From contig NZ_LXKN01000001.1 of assembly GCF_001692325.1 (NCBI RefSeq), positions 1 through 64,000 on the forward strand: 64,000 bases of DNA, written 5' to 3'. A model generated the notes under the pieces. It had not been told where the DNA came from and searched no databases. It saw nothing but the letters and a program-made list of their open reading frames with translations. Each line of letters begins with the position of its first letter. The stretch's first letter is position 1. Positions 53,167-62,750 of the stretch are shown in pieces. This DNA comes from Rhizobium sp. AC27/96 (lineage in GTDB: Bacteria; Pseudomonadota; Alphaproteobacteria; Rhizobiales; Rhizobiaceae). The position numbers and the translations under genes are program-made.

Positions 53167-55113
53167 ATGACACGGTTTTGCGGGTTCTTCCTGGCTTTGT
53201 GCCTGCTGCTTTGCGCAACCGCGGTAACGGCGGCCGAACTCATCGCCAATTTCGATCAGGCGATCGCCCTGCATCGCGACGGTTCGATGCGGGTGGTCGA
53301 AACCATCGCCGTGAATGCGGAAGGGCGTGATATCCGCCGTGGCATCTTCCGCGATTTTCCGCTGACATTCACCGATGCCAACGGCCGCACGACCGAGGTG
53401 GATTTCAAGGTCGTCTCCGTCGAGCGTGACGGTCAGCCGGAGGATTGGCGCAGCGAGCGCATCCAGGGTGGTGAGCGCATCTACATCGGCAACGCCGATC
53501 GTATCCTGAACCCAGGCCCGCATACGTTCCGTATCACCTATGATACTGACCGGCAGATCCGCTACTTCGACGATCACGAAGAACTCTATTGGAACGTGAC
53601 AGGCAATGGCTGGCTGTTTCCGATCATCAATGCCAGGGCGACCGTCACCTTGCCTGATGGTGTCCAGCCCCAGCAACTCGCCTATTTTACCGGACCTCTC
53701 GGCGCTCACGGCAAGAACGCAAGTGCGAGCGCACAGGGAAATATCGTCACCTTCGCAACGACCCGGCCGCTCGCCATGGCCGAAGGCCTGACCATCGCCG
53801 TCAAGCTTGCCAAAGGGACGATCGCGCCGCCGAGCGGCACCCGACAATGGAGCTGGTTCCTCCGTGATCATATCGATACCATCATCGCCATTGGCGGTTT
53901 GATCGTCCTTTTCATCTACTACATGCGCAGCTGGGTGAGGGTCGGGCGCGATCCGCCGCCGGGCGTAATGGTTCCGCGCTGGGACCCGCCTGAAGGCATT
54001 TCGCCGGCTTTGGTGAATTATATCGACAACAAGGGCTTCGCCAGTTCCGGTTGGACCGCACTGTCGGCCACGGCGATCGATCTCGCGGTGCGGGGCTATG
54101 TCGTTCTTGATGATCTGAAGGAGAAGGTTGTCATTCGGCCCACCGGCAAGGCGGCGGACAGCAATCTGGTCGGTGGCGACAAGGTGCTGATGCAGGCTAT
54201 TGGTCCATTTTCTCCGCTTGTCATCGGCAAGGAAAACGGCGAGGCGGTGCAGCAACTCGGCTCGAAGTTCCGTAGCGCCATCGAGCGCGACCATCGCGAT
54301 GAATACTACAAGGCCAATGCGCTCTACATCATTGTCGGCGTTGCTCTGTCGGTCCTGATTCTGGCATGTATCATCATCTTCGGTCGTCTGCATGAAAATG
54401 TGGTGCCGCTAATCCTGGCGCCCGGTTTCCTGTCGATCTTCGTTACGATCTTTGCCAGCATGATTGGTCGCAGATTTCGCCGTCATAACGCCGGTCTCGG
54501 TCAGCGAATTCTCTCCGTCCTGATCAGCGTCTTCTTCGGCTTCATCCTGGTATCTTTTCTCGTCAATGCCGTTGCGCCCGCTGTCGTGCCGTTATGGGAG
54601 GCGGGCGAGCTGCCGTTGACGGCAGGCATCGTCGGCATTTTCGCCCTCAACGTCGTCTTCTATTTTCTGATGGGCGCGCCGACGCCGCTCGGGCGCAAGA
54701 TGATGGACGGCATCGCCGGTCTCAGGCAATATCTGACGCTCGCCGAACGCGACCGCATGAACATGCAGGGCGCGCCGCAGATGTCGCCGCAGCATTTCGA
54801 AAAGCTGCTGCCCTATGCGGTCGCACTCGGCGTCGAAAAGCCCTGGTCGAGCGCCTTCGAGAATTGGCTTGCCACGGCAGCCGGTGCGAGCGTGGCGGCT
54901 GCCTATGCGCCGCTCTGGTATTCCGGCAATTTCAGCCCCGGCAATATCGGCGGAACGATCGGCGACTTCTCATCGTCAATGGCATCCACCATCGCATCCA
55001 CCATTCCCGCCCCGGTATCGAGCTCTTCCTCCGCATTTGGCAGTGGGGGCGGCGGTGGTGGTGGTGGATCCTCCGGTGGCGGTGGCGGCGGTGGAGGCGG
55101 CGGCGGTTGGTAG
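53167..55113 (+). CDS. DUF2207 membrane protein with glycine-rich C-terminus
   Basis: A 648-residue protein with a signal peptide (MTRFCGFFLALCLLLCATAV...), an extracytoplasmic DUF2207 domain at about 25-225 (YDTDRQIRYFDDHEELYWNVTG), a membrane helix near 240-260, a cytoplasmic section, then paired helices near 385-425 and 455-510, and a tail ending in a run of about 20 glycines with a final Trp. Gly-rich ends of this kind are characteristic of the DUF2207/TPM group and resemble exported or membrane-associated low-complexity tails. Family function unknown; it is usually linked with LemA. Confidence 0.9.
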   Translation: MTRFCGFFLALCLLLCATAVTAAELIANFDQAIALHRDGSMRVVETIAVNAEGRDIRRGIFRDFPLTFTDANGRTTEVDFKVVSVERDGQPEDWRSERIQGGERIYIGNADRILNPGPHTFRITYDTDRQIRYFDDHEELYWNVTGNGWLFPIINARATVTLPDGVQPQQLAYFTGPLGAHGKNASASAQGNIVTFATTRPLAMAEGLTIAVKLAKGTIAPPSGTRQWSWFLRDHIDTIIAIGGLIVLFIYYMRSWVRVGRDPPPGVMVPRWDPPEGISPALVNYIDNKGFASSGWTALSATAIDLAVRGYVVLDDLKEKVVIRPTGKAADSNLVGGDKVLMQAIGPFSPLVIGKENGEAVQQLGSKFRSAIERDHRDEYYKANALYIIVGVALSVLILACIIIFGRLHENVVPLILAPGFLSIFVTIFASMIGRRFRRHNAGLGQRILSVLISVFFGFILVSFLVNAVAPAVVPLWEAGELPLTAGIVGIFALNVVFYFLMGAPTPLGRKMMDGIAGLRQYLTLAERDRMNMQGAPQMSPQHFEKLLPYAVALGVEKPWSSAFENWLATAAGASVAAAYAPLWYSGNFSPGNIGGTIGDFSSSMASTIASTIPAPVSSSSSAFGSGGGGGGGGSSGGGGGGGGGGGW

Positions 55114-55120
55114 TTACACA

Positions 55121-55246
55121 CCTCCCCCTTGAGGGGGGAGGTCGCCGCGAAGCGGCGGGTGGGGGTGACTGTTGTCTGGCTATGGAGGTTGCCGCGATCA
55201 ACCCACCCCGGCCTTCGGCCGACCCTCCCCCTCAAGGGGAGGGTGT
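55121..55246. repeat. Rhizobial mosaic palindromic repeat (two inverted copies)
   Basis: Just after the DUF2207 stop lies CTCCCCCTTGAGGGGGGAG, then CGCCGC-GAA-GCGGCG and GGGTGGGGGT; after a 34-base centre the same unit returns inverted as ACCCACCCC, GGCC-TTC-GGCC and ACCCTCCCCCTCAAGGGGAGGGT. Each unit is about 45 bases with its own small palindromes. The style recalls the RIME/REP-type intergenic elements of rhizobia; I cannot confirm the exact family. Confidence 0.8.
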
Positions 55247-55282
55247 TGGGAGCGGCGCTATCTCAAGTGATATGGGTCTTTA

Positions 55283-55738
55283 ATGCCCAATAAGCCCTCC
55301 AAGCTCGACCGCTTCAAAATCGCCAACAGCCGCCGCCTGCGCGCGGGCGCCACCGATGCGGAAGCCAAGCTCTGGAGGCATTTATGGCGCATCCCTATCG
55401 AAGGGACACATTTTCGCCGACAGGTTCCAATCGGACGCTATTTCGCTGATTTCGCCTGTCATCAGATCGGTCTCATTATCGAGCTCGACGGCAGCCAGCA
55501 CACAGAGGCACCGGCAAGGCGTTATGACGCTGACCGAACGTCCTATCTCGAAAGCCAAGGTTATCATGTCATAAGATTCTGGAATGCCGAGGTCATGGAT
55601 GAGATCGAGGCTGTTCTGGATACGATATTTGCCATTGTGCAGCAGCGGCAAATTTTGCTAGCAGAGGCCGACCGTTTTCACGCCACTCCGGCACGCCGTG
55701 CCGACCCTCTCTCTCAAGGGGAGGGTGAGGAACCTTGA
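55283..55738 (+). CDS. DUF559 (endonuclease-fold) protein flanked by palindromic repeats
   Basis: A 151-residue protein of the DUF559 family, related to Vsr-type/restriction-endonuclease folds, with [16 protein letters not shown], the acidic core IIELDGSQH and a late [11 protein letters not shown]. The E-x-D-x2-Q-x-H arrangement is compatible with a metal-dependent nuclease site. Its last 17 residues ([18 protein letters not shown] region) are encoded by a palindromic repeat copy, so the C-terminus is probably a recent addition or the gene moved with the repeat. Stop overlaps nearly into glyS (one base apart). Activity unknown. Confidence 0.85.
   Translation: MPNKPSKLDRFKIANSRRLRAGATDAEAKLWRHLWRIPIEGTHFRRQVPIGRYFADFACHQIGLIIELDGSQHTEAPARRYDADRTSYLESQGYHVIRFWNAEVMDEIEAVLDTIFAIVQQRQILLAEADRFHATPARRADPLSQGEGEEP
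55687..55730. repeat. Third copy of the palindromic repeat unit, inside the DUF559 gene end
   Basis: GGCAC-GCC-GTGCC followed by ACCCTCTCTCTCAAGGGGAGGGTGAGG is the same unit, in the same orientation, as the right half of the repeat at 55200-55246. It encodes the last residues of the DUF559 protein and its GTGAGGA supplies the probable ribosome site of glyS. Confidence 0.75.
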
Positions 55739-55739
55739 C

Positions 55740-57917
55740 ATGCCCGATCTCCTGCTCGAACTCCGCTCCGAGGAAATTCCCGCCCGTATGCAGCGCAAGG
55801 CTGCCGGCGATCTGAAGAAGTTGGTGACCGATGCCCTGGTCGAAGCGGGTCTTTCCTATGAAGGTGCCAGGGAATATTGGACGCCCCGCCGGCTGACGCT
55901 CGATATTCGCGGCCTGACGGCGCGCTCGGCCGATGTGCGCGAGGAGCGCAAGGGACCGCGCACCGACGCCAATGAAAAGGCGATCGAGGGCTTTTTGCGC
56001 GGCGCAGGCCTTGCGTCCATTTCCGAAGCGCAGGTGCAGAGCGATCCGAAGAAGGGCGATTTCTACGTCGCGATCATTTCCAAGCCGGGTCGTTCGGCTG
56101 AGGAAATCGTCGCTGCCGTGATGCCGGATATCGTCAGAAATTTCCCCTGGCCCAAATCCATGCGCTGGGGCAAGGCATCCGCCAAGCCCGGCTCGCTGCG
56201 CTGGGTGCGCCCACTGCAGTCGATCATCTGCACCTTCGGCACCGAACATGAAGAGACCGTCGTCATCCCCTTCGAGATCGACGGCATCGTTGCCTCCAAC
56301 GTCACCTACGGCCATCGCTTCCATGCGCCTGATGCGATCACGGTCAAGCGGTTCGAGGATTATGTCTCGAGCCTGGAAAAGGCCAAGGTCGTTCTGGATG
56401 CCGAGCGCCGCAAGGACATCATCCTGCATGACGCCCGCGATATCGCCTTTGCCAATGGCCTCGAGCTGGTTGAGGACGAAGGCCTCTTGGAAGAAGTGTC
56501 CGGCCTGGTCGAGTGGCCGCAGGTGCTGATGGGCTCCTTCGAGGAAGACTATCTCTCGATCCCCTCGGAAATCATCCGCCTCACCATCAAGACCAATCAG
56601 AAGTGTTTCGTCACCCGCCCGCAGGTGGGAGAGACGCTGTCCAACCGTTTCATTCTCATTTCCAACATCCAGGCGACGGATGGCGGCAAGGAAATCATCC
56701 ACGGCAACGGCAAGGTCGTACGCGCCCGCCTGTCCGACGCGCTGCATTTCTGGAAGCGCGACCAGGGCGATCTGCCGGATCTCGAAACGCTGGAAGCCGC
56801 CGCCGCCAAATTCGGGCTCGACCTGAAGAAGCCGCTCGATCAGCGCATGGCGAAGCTTGATGCGCTTGGTGTTACCTTCCATGCCAAGCTCGGCAGCCAG
56901 GGCGAGCGTGTCACCCGCATTCGCGCGCTTGCCGCAGAACTTGCCAAGATCACCGGCGCCGATCCCGCTCTGGTCGACCGCGCCGTCGTGCTGGCCAAGG
57001 CCGACCTGCGCACCGAAGCCGTCGGCGAATTCCCCGAGCTTCAGGGCCTGATGGGCCGCAAATATGCGGTGCTGCAGGACGAGAATGCCTCGGTCGCCGC
57101 CGCGATCGAAGATCACTACAAGCCGCAAGGTCCATCCGACCGCGTGCCCGAAGATAAGGTTGCCATCACGGTCGCGCTCGCCGACAAGCTGGATACGCTC
57201 GTCGGCTTCTGGGCGATGGACGAGAAGCCGACGGGGTCGAAGGACCCCTTCGCGCTACGCCGTGCTGCCCTCGGCGTCGTGCGCATCCTCCTGGAGCGGG
57301 GCGTGCGCCTGCCGCTGCTGGAGGTGATCGAGGCATGGATTGAAAATGCAACCGAAGAGGTCACATTCGCACGATCACCTGCAAGTGGTGAGCTGGAAAT
57401 CGACCTGCTGGCCTTCTTCCACGATCGCCTGAAGGTCTACCTGCGCGATCTCGGCGCACGCCATGATCTGATCGATGCGGTGCTGACGCCGGAGACCGAC
57501 GATCTGCTGATGATCGCCCGCCGCGTCGAGGCCCTGACGGCCTTCATCACCTCCGAAGATGGCAAGAACCTGCTCGCCGGAACCAAGCGCGCCACTCAGC
57601 TTCTGGCCGCGGAAGAGAAAAAGGGCACGGTTGTTGCCGACAGCGTTTCGGAAGCGCTGCTGAAGCTCGATGCCGAAAAGCATCTCTTCGCCGCCGTCAA
57701 GGCCGCCTCCGCCGAGGCCTCCGAGGCGATTGCCAAGGAAGACTTCCGCTCGGCCATGGCAGCCCTTTCCAAGCTGCGCGCGCCCGTCGACCGCTTCTTC
57801 GAAGACGTCCTCGTCAATGACGAAGACGCCGCCATCCGCGCCAATCGTCTGGCGCTCCTGCGCCTGATCCGCGAGGCAACGGGCACGGTCGCTGACTTCT
57901 CGAAGATTGCGGGATAG
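55740..57917 (+). CDS. glyS: Glycyl-tRNA synthetase beta subunit
   Basis: The 725-residue tRNA-binding and editing-like partner of GlyQ. It begins [18 protein letters not shown], has the conserved [10 protein letters not shown] segment, the TIKTNQKCF motif, and a C-terminal anticodon-binding region ([11 protein letters not shown]...NRLALLRLI). Length is slightly above E. coli. ATG 55740 is one base after the DUF559 stop; the longer frame from 55698 runs through repeat DNA and is rejected. Confidence 0.96.
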   Translation: MPDLLLELRSEEIPARMQRKAAGDLKKLVTDALVEAGLSYEGAREYWTPRRLTLDIRGLTARSADVREERKGPRTDANEKAIEGFLRGAGLASISEAQVQSDPKKGDFYVAIISKPGRSAEEIVAAVMPDIVRNFPWPKSMRWGKASAKPGSLRWVRPLQSIICTFGTEHEETVVIPFEIDGIVASNVTYGHRFHAPDAITVKRFEDYVSSLEKAKVVLDAERRKDIILHDARDIAFANGLELVEDEGLLEEVSGLVEWPQVLMGSFEEDYLSIPSEIIRLTIKTNQKCFVTRPQVGETLSNRFILISNIQATDGGKEIIHGNGKVVRARLSDALHFWKRDQGDLPDLETLEAAAAKFGLDLKKPLDQRMAKLDALGVTFHAKLGSQGERVTRIRALAAELAKITGADPALVDRAVVLAKADLRTEAVGEFPELQGLMGRKYAVLQDENASVAAAIEDHYKPQGPSDRVPEDKVAITVALADKLDTLVGFWAMDEKPTGSKDPFALRRAALGVVRILLERGVRLPLLEVIEAWIENATEEVTFARSPASGELEIDLLAFFHDRLKVYLRDLGARHDLIDAVLTPETDDLLMIARRVEALTAFITSEDGKNLLAGTKRATQLLAAEEKKGTVVADSVSEALLKLDAEKHLFAAVKAASAEASEAIAKEDFRSAMAALSKLRAPVDRFFEDVLVNDEDAAIRANRLALLRLIREATGTVADFSKIAG

Positions 57918-57930
57918 GCATGGAGGCGCG

Positions 57931-58425
57931 ATGACCGGAAAGATCCTCGTCAGCGCCTGCCTCATGGGCCATGCCGTCCGCTATGACGGCCGTTCCAAGC
58001 CGCTCATCCATCCGGTGATTGATCGCTGGCGCGAGGAGGGGCTGTTGGTAACGATCTGTCCGGAAATGTCTGCGGGCATGGCTGTGCCCAGGCCGCCGGC
58101 CGAAATCGCGGGCGGAGCCACCGGTGAGGACGTGCTTGCCGGCACAGCGTGCGTCCTGGAGAATACCGGCGGCGATGTTACAGCCGAATTTTTACAGGCA
58201 GCCGAAAATGCGCTGGCGCTCGCTAAGGAAACCGGCTGCGGCTATGCCCTGCTGATCGATGGCAGCCCATCCTGCGGCTCGGGCTTTATCTATGACGGCA
58301 CATTCTCCGGCGCCCGGCACACCGGCCAGGGCGTCACGGCGGCGCTGCTCAAGCAGGCCGGTATTGAGGTCTATTCCGATCGCGAGATTGACAGGCTGGT
58401 CGAGCGTCTGAAGGCCACAGATTGA
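57931..58425 (+). CDS. DUF523 family protein
   Basis: A 164-residue protein with the family signatures SACLMGHAVRYDG, TICPEMSAGM.VPRPPAEI and SPSCGSG, where three conserved cysteines could bind a metal or take part in redox chemistry. It starts 14 bases after glyS with TGGAGG five bases upstream, so is the last gene of that unit. Function unknown. Confidence 0.9.
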   Translation: MTGKILVSACLMGHAVRYDGRSKPLIHPVIDRWREEGLLVTICPEMSAGMAVPRPPAEIAGGATGEDVLAGTACVLENTGGDVTAEFLQAAENALALAKETGCGYALLIDGSPSCGSGFIYDGTFSGARHTGQGVTAALLKQAGIEVYSDREIDRLVERLKATD

Positions 58426-58448
58426 AGCAACCAATCGGAACTTAAACG

Positions 58449-58483
58449 AAAACCGCCGGACATGGGCCCGGCGGTTTTGCTTT
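58449..58483. terminator. Bidirectional terminator between DUF523 and the chemoreceptor gene
   Basis: AAAACCGCCGG and CCGGCGGTTTT form a perfect 11-base stem with an 8-base loop, followed by GCTTTTC. With A residues in the 5' arm and T residues in the 3' arm it can serve both converging genes. Confidence 0.88.
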
Positions 58484-58498
58484 TCTGATTTATCCAGC

Positions 58499-60316
58499 TT
58501 AGGCAGCCCGGCGACGATGATCCATGGCCGGATGGCCGTCGTTGACACGGAAGCCACGGATGAGCGCCAGCAGATCTTCCGTATCGGCGGCGAGCGTCTC
58601 GGCCGAGGCCGTCGTCTCTTCCGCCATGGCGGCATTCTGCTGGGTCGCGGCATCGAGCTGGTTCATCGAAGAGGAGATCGAGCGCAGCGTCGTATCCTGC
58701 TCGGAGGCGCTGTGGGCGATCTTCGAGACGATTTCGTTGGCAGCCTTGATCTGGTCGGAGATGCGCTTCAGCGCCTCGCCTGCCTCACCGACAAGGCGGA
58801 CGCCCTGGTCGACCTGACCGGAGGAGCGGGCGATCTGATCCTTGATCTCCTTGGCGGCTGCCGCGGAACGCTGGGCCAGTTCGCGCACTTCCTGGGCGAC
58901 GACCGCAAAGCCCTTGCCGGATTCGCCGGCGCGGGCGGCTTCGACACCGGCGTTGAGTGCCAAGAGGTTGGTCTGAAAGGCGATCTCGTCGATAACGCCG
59001 ATGATCTTGCCGATCTCCGACGAAGATTTCTCGATGCCGCTCATCGCTTCGATGGCCTGGGCAACCACGGCATCGCTGCGCGAAGCCTCGGTGCTGACGG
59101 CGTGAACACGCTTGCTGGCCTCATGTGCGCCTTCCGCCGTCTGGCGGACGGCGACGGTCAGCTCGTCCAGGGCTGCCGAGGTTTCTTCCAGGCTGGCGGC
59201 CTGGCGCTCGGTGCGCTGCGAAAGCTCGTTGGAGGCGCGACGAATTTCCTCCTTGCTGAGGCCGATGTCGTTGCCCTTGGAATTGACGCGGCCCATGGCT
59301 GCTTCCAGATGCGACAGTGCCTCGTTGAAGTTGTTGCGCAGGCCTTCGTAACCCGTACCGAGATCGCTACAGCGTATGGTCAGGTTCCCCTGGGCGAGGT
59401 CTTCGAGCGCCCTGCCGATAACGGAGACGACACGCGCCTGCTCACGGGCTTCGTCCTGCTGCTGGCGCTGGTTCTGCTCGCGTTCGCTGCTGATCTCCAG
59501 TTCCTGAGCGGCCTGGCGATCCGCCAGGATATGGCGTTCGCGGATCTTTTCCTGCAGCGCCTGCGTCGCCTTGGCCATCAGGCCGATTTCATTGCGCATA
59601 TCGGCATGGGGGATGCTCACCTTGACGTCCTCGTCAGCCACTGCCTTGAGGGCGGCGTGAACCTCGGCAAGCGGTCTCGTTATGCCGCGAATGAAGTAGA
59701 GGGCCGCACCGATACCGATGACGAAGACAAGACCGCAGATCAGCAGCGCCCGCCACATCGTCGCGTTGATCTGAGCCTGCAGGTCGTCCATGTAGACGCC
59801 GCAGCCGAGCACCAGCTGCCAGGGAGCAAAGGCGGCGGAATAGCTGCCCTTCAGGAAGAACTCGCTATCGGCATGGCCGGGCTTGTTCCAGTAATAAATC
59901 GTCCGGCCGCCGCCCTTGATGCCCTTTTCGACCATTTCCTTGCTGAAATGGGTGCCGTTCTTATCAACCTGCGAGGACATGTCCTTGCCGATATTGACAG
60001 GGCTCGGGTGAATGCGTTGTACGACATTGTAGTCGAAGCCGAAGAGATAGCCGGCCGGCGCAAAACTGACATGCGACAGCAGCTTGAAGGCCTCCGCCTG
60101 AGCGGCCTCATGCGTCATCTCGCCGGATTTTTCACGCTGATAGTATTGGTCCAGAACGGATATGCCGGATTCGACCTGCGTGCGCAGCATATCGAAGCGG
60201 TCGTCATAGATGGAATCGGCCTGCGACCGGATCTGAAAATAAGTGGCCACGGCAAAGGCGGCCATCAGGACGCCGAGCAGGGCAAATAATTGATGTGCGA
60301 TCTTGAGATTTTTCAT
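58499..60316 (-). CDS. Methyl-accepting chemotaxis protein with Cache sensor domain
   Basis: A 605-residue chemoreceptor: N-terminal membrane helix (about 10-28), periplasmic single Cache domain (about 35-185, with GYLFGFDYN and the YYWNKPG..DSEFF binding segment), second helix (about 190-210), HAMP (about 212-265), and the signalling domain whose hairpin tip includes EIAFQTNLLALNAGVEAARAGE and later methylation-region repeats. It ends in DHRRRAA, so there is no C-terminal CheR/CheB-docking pentapeptide. ATG 60316 has GGGAGA upstream. Ligand unknown. Confidence 0.93.
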   Translation of the reverse strand: MKNLKIAHQLFALLGVLMAAFAVATYFQIRSQADSIYDDRFDMLRTQVESGISVLDQYYQREKSGEMTHEAAQAEAFKLLSHVSFAPAGYLFGFDYNVVQRIHPSPVNIGKDMSSQVDKNGTHFSKEMVEKGIKGGGRTIYYWNKPGHADSEFFLKGSYSAAFAPWQLVLGCGVYMDDLQAQINATMWRALLICGLVFVIGIGAALYFIRGITRPLAEVHAALKAVADEDVKVSIPHADMRNEIGLMAKATQALQEKIRERHILADRQAAQELEISSEREQNQRQQQDEAREQARVVSVIGRALEDLAQGNLTIRCSDLGTGYEGLRNNFNEALSHLEAAMGRVNSKGNDIGLSKEEIRRASNELSQRTERQAASLEETSAALDELTVAVRQTAEGAHEASKRVHAVSTEASRSDAVVAQAIEAMSGIEKSSSEIGKIIGVIDEIAFQTNLLALNAGVEAARAGESGKGFAVVAQEVRELAQRSAAAAKEIKDQIARSSGQVDQGVRLVGEAGEALKRISDQIKAANEIVSKIAHSASEQDTTLRSISSSMNQLDAATQQNAAMAEETTASAETLAADTEDLLALIRGFRVNDGHPAMDHRRRAA

Positions 60317-60429
60317 AACGTCTCCCACAGGTAATTGAATACCGGTGCGGTATCCTACCGCCTGTGCGATCGCCTGAGAGAACCTCAATACGCTTGCCGC
60401 TGCTCGAAATGACATGCTGCTGTCCGGTG

Positions 60430-60640
60430 GGCAGTAAAATCGCTTTTTATGTCTAAGAAACCTTTAATTATAGGGGGTTGGTTGTATTTCTGGAAACTTG
60501 AAACCGAAGATATGCTTCTTCTGGATAAGTAATATTTATTTTTATTTGTACATAACTATGAAGCCAACTGCAGTGCCTGACTAATGATTTAGTATTTTAG
60601 AATATTATCAGAATATATATTTCTTTGATATCTCGGTGAT
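60430..60640. other. AT-rich intergenic segment upstream of the chemoreceptor
   Basis: Within the 60317-60694 gap the sequence turns strongly AT-rich (about one third GC in sampled lines, against about 60 percent around it), with runs such as TATTTATTTTTATTTG and AATATATATTTC. No gene, tRNA or convincing promoter pair was found. It may be a regulatory region or a scar of past insertion. Confidence 0.55.
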
Positions 60641-60694
60641 GACTGATCATCCATCGAGACATCGGCAGATCTTCATGGGAGGCAGACTGTGCTG

Positions 60695-61123
60695 TTATTG
60701 GCGCAGCTGGAAGGTGGAAAGATCGAGCGGTGCGGTCGCTGGAAGGGTAGAAATTTGCGACAGAGCTGCGGTCGTTGCCGTCATGTCGATGCCATCGGCG
60801 GGCTCGCCCGCCGCAGCCAGGGCTTCCGGCGTCGGCTTGCTGACGAACATGACCGGGGAGCCGCCCATCCAGGCCTCGGTGCGCACGACCTTTTTCTCGC
60901 CGTCAACAGTGCGGATGACGACCGATTGTGTGCCCGGCGTCAGCGTCGGAACGGTGTATTCCTTCTCGGCCGTCTTCAGCGCCAGGGGAGGGCAATTGGC
61001 GCAGCTCTTCTCGATGATGTTGCCGTCACCGCGATGCGCCCTGCTGTCTATGGACTGAATCGACGAGGCCAAGGCGGTACCGCCGGCCAATACGCATGCC
61101 AAGGTCAGAAGCAAGGAACGCAT
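60695..61123 (-). CDS. Small exported protein, possibly HPE1-like effector-domain family
   Basis: A 142-residue protein with a signal peptide (MRSLLLTLACVLAGGTALA/SS) and a mature domain with paired cysteines in SCANCPP, followed by TPGTQSVVIRTVDGEKKVVRTEAWMGGSPVMFVSK. I recall rhizobial proteins of this shape being named plant virulence effector HPE1-like domain proteins; the name is uncertain and implies no proven host role. Monocistronic, with AT-rich DNA on its downstream side. Confidence 0.7.
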   Translation of the reverse strand: MRSLLLTLACVLAGGTALASSIQSIDSRAHRGDGNIIEKSCANCPPLALKTAEKEYTVPTLTPGTQSVVIRTVDGEKKVVRTEAWMGGSPVMFVSKPTPEALAAAGEPADGIDMTATTAALSQISTLPATAPLDLSTFQLRQ

Positions 61124-61234
61124 AACAACAACTCCGTCTAAGTTGACGAAGACATTAGCAAGCCTTTGTTTCCATACCGTCAGGAGATTAGGTAAAAATT
61201 TAATGGATGGCCGAATGCGGTATAGGCGCGATGT

Positions 61235-62503
61235 TTACGACTCGCGCTCGACTGCACGCCAGCCAATGTCGCTGCGGCAAAAGCCGTTTTCCCATTCAAC
61301 CTTGCCGGCAAGGGCATAGGCACGCTTCTGCGCCTCGCCGACTGTCGTGCCGGTCGCAGTCACGTTGAGCACCCGGCCGCCCGTCGCCACCAGCGCTCCG
61401 TCCTTCAAGGCTGTGCCGGCATGAAACACTTTTGCCCCTTCGCCATCGGCCGGCAGTGAAGCGATCGGCGTGTTCTTGGCGTAGGAGCCTGGATAGCCTT
61501 TTGAAGCCATGACCACGGTCAGTGCGGCCTCGTCGCTCCATTCGGCACTCACCTGGTCGAGGGTGCCGTTGGCGCAGGCAAAGAGCAGCGGCAGCAGGTC
61601 GCTCTTCAGGCGCATCATCAGTACCTGGCATTCCGGATCGCCGAAGCGGACATTGTATTCGATCAGTTCAGGACCCTTGGCGGTGATCATCAGTCCCGCA
61701 AAGAAGATGCCGGAGAAGGGATAGCCGCTTTCCGCCATGCCGCGCATCGTCGGCTCGATGATCTCCTTCATCGTGCGTTCGACCATCTCCGAGGTCATGA
61801 CGGGAGCAGGGGAGTAAGCCCCCATGCCGCCGGTATTCGGTCCTGTGTCGCCATCACCGACGCGCTTGTGGTCCTGGGCCGTGGCGAGTGCCAGAGCGTG
61901 CTTGCCGTCGCAAAGGCAAAAGAAGCTTGCTTCCTCGCCGTCCAGAAAGGCTTCGATCACCACTTCCGCGCCGGCTTCGCCGAACGCACCTTCGAAGCAG
62001 TCGTCGATGGCGGCGAGCGCTTCCTCGACCGTCATGGCGACTGTAACGCCTTTGCCGGCAGCAAGCCCGTCGGCCTTGACGACGATCGGCGCTCCCTGTG
62101 CACGGACATAGGCCTTCGCCTTCGGGCCATTGTTGAAGCGCTGGTAGGCGCCTGTTGGAATGTCGTAGCGGGCGCAGATATCCTTGGTGAAGCCCTTGGA
62201 TCCCTCGAGCTGGGCCGCATCTGCGGAAGGGCCGAACACGGCGATGCCGGCAGCGCGCAGGGCATCTGCGATGCCGGCGACCAGCGGCGCTTCCGGTCCG
62301 ACCACGACGAAGTCGATGGCCTTCTCCTTGCAGAATGCGACGACCGCGTCATGATTATCGATATCGAGTGCCGCGAGCTTTGCATGTTCGGCGATGCCGG
62401 GATTGCCGGGTGCGGCATAGAATTCCGTCATGAGTGGCGATTGCGCCAGCTTCCAGGCCAAAGCGTGCTCGCGTCCGCCCGATCCGATCAACAGAACTCT
62501 CAT
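61235..62503 (-). CDS. purD: Phosphoribosylamine-glycine ligase
   Basis: ATP-grasp enzyme of purine synthesis that joins glycine to phosphoribosylamine. The 422-residue protein has the N-terminal [30 protein letters not shown] in the ATP-grasp domain, TGGMGAYSP and RFGDPECQ. The frame reaches 62554, but ATG 62503 with GAGGG upstream is the conserved start. Single gene, divergent from tex. Confidence 0.96.
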   Translation of the reverse strand: MRVLLIGSGGREHALAWKLAQSPLMTEFYAAPGNPGIAEHAKLAALDIDNHDAVVAFCKEKAIDFVVVGPEAPLVAGIADALRAAGIAVFGPSADAAQLEGSKGFTKDICARYDIPTGAYQRFNNGPKAKAYVRAQGAPIVVKADGLAAGKGVTVAMTVEEALAAIDDCFEGAFGEAGAEVVIEAFLDGEEASFFCLCDGKHALALATAQDHKRVGDGDTGPNTGGMGAYSPAPVMTSEMVERTMKEIIEPTMRGMAESGYPFSGIFFAGLMITAKGPELIEYNVRFGDPECQVLMMRLKSDLLPLLFACANGTLDQVSAEWSDEAALTVVMASKGYPGSYAKNTPIASLPADGEGAKVFHAGTALKDGALVATGGRVLNVTATGTTVGEAQKRAYALAGKVEWENGFCRSDIGWRAVERES

Positions 62504-62750
62504 GGCTTGCCCTCTTGTTGCATCCATTTGCGCGGTTAAGCGGGGTTGGGCCAAAGGTCAAGCGTCAAATCCTGTGGAGGCGTGGCCGCCAACATTGCGT
62601 TGCCTTTTTATGTCGCTAAAGCGGGTATGGTTTTGGACGCGAGACCGCCGCTCCCCTGCCGGATCGGCATGGTCCGCGTCGAAAACTGCTTCTTATGCCA
62701 GCGGGATCGTGCTTATGGTCCCCTAACCTTTGTCCAGTTCAGAGAGTCAC

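Noticed and set aside
58517..60289. 590-codon plus-strand frame opposite the chemoreceptor gene
   Set aside because: Shadow of the chemoreceptor; no ribosome site and no recognisable domain.
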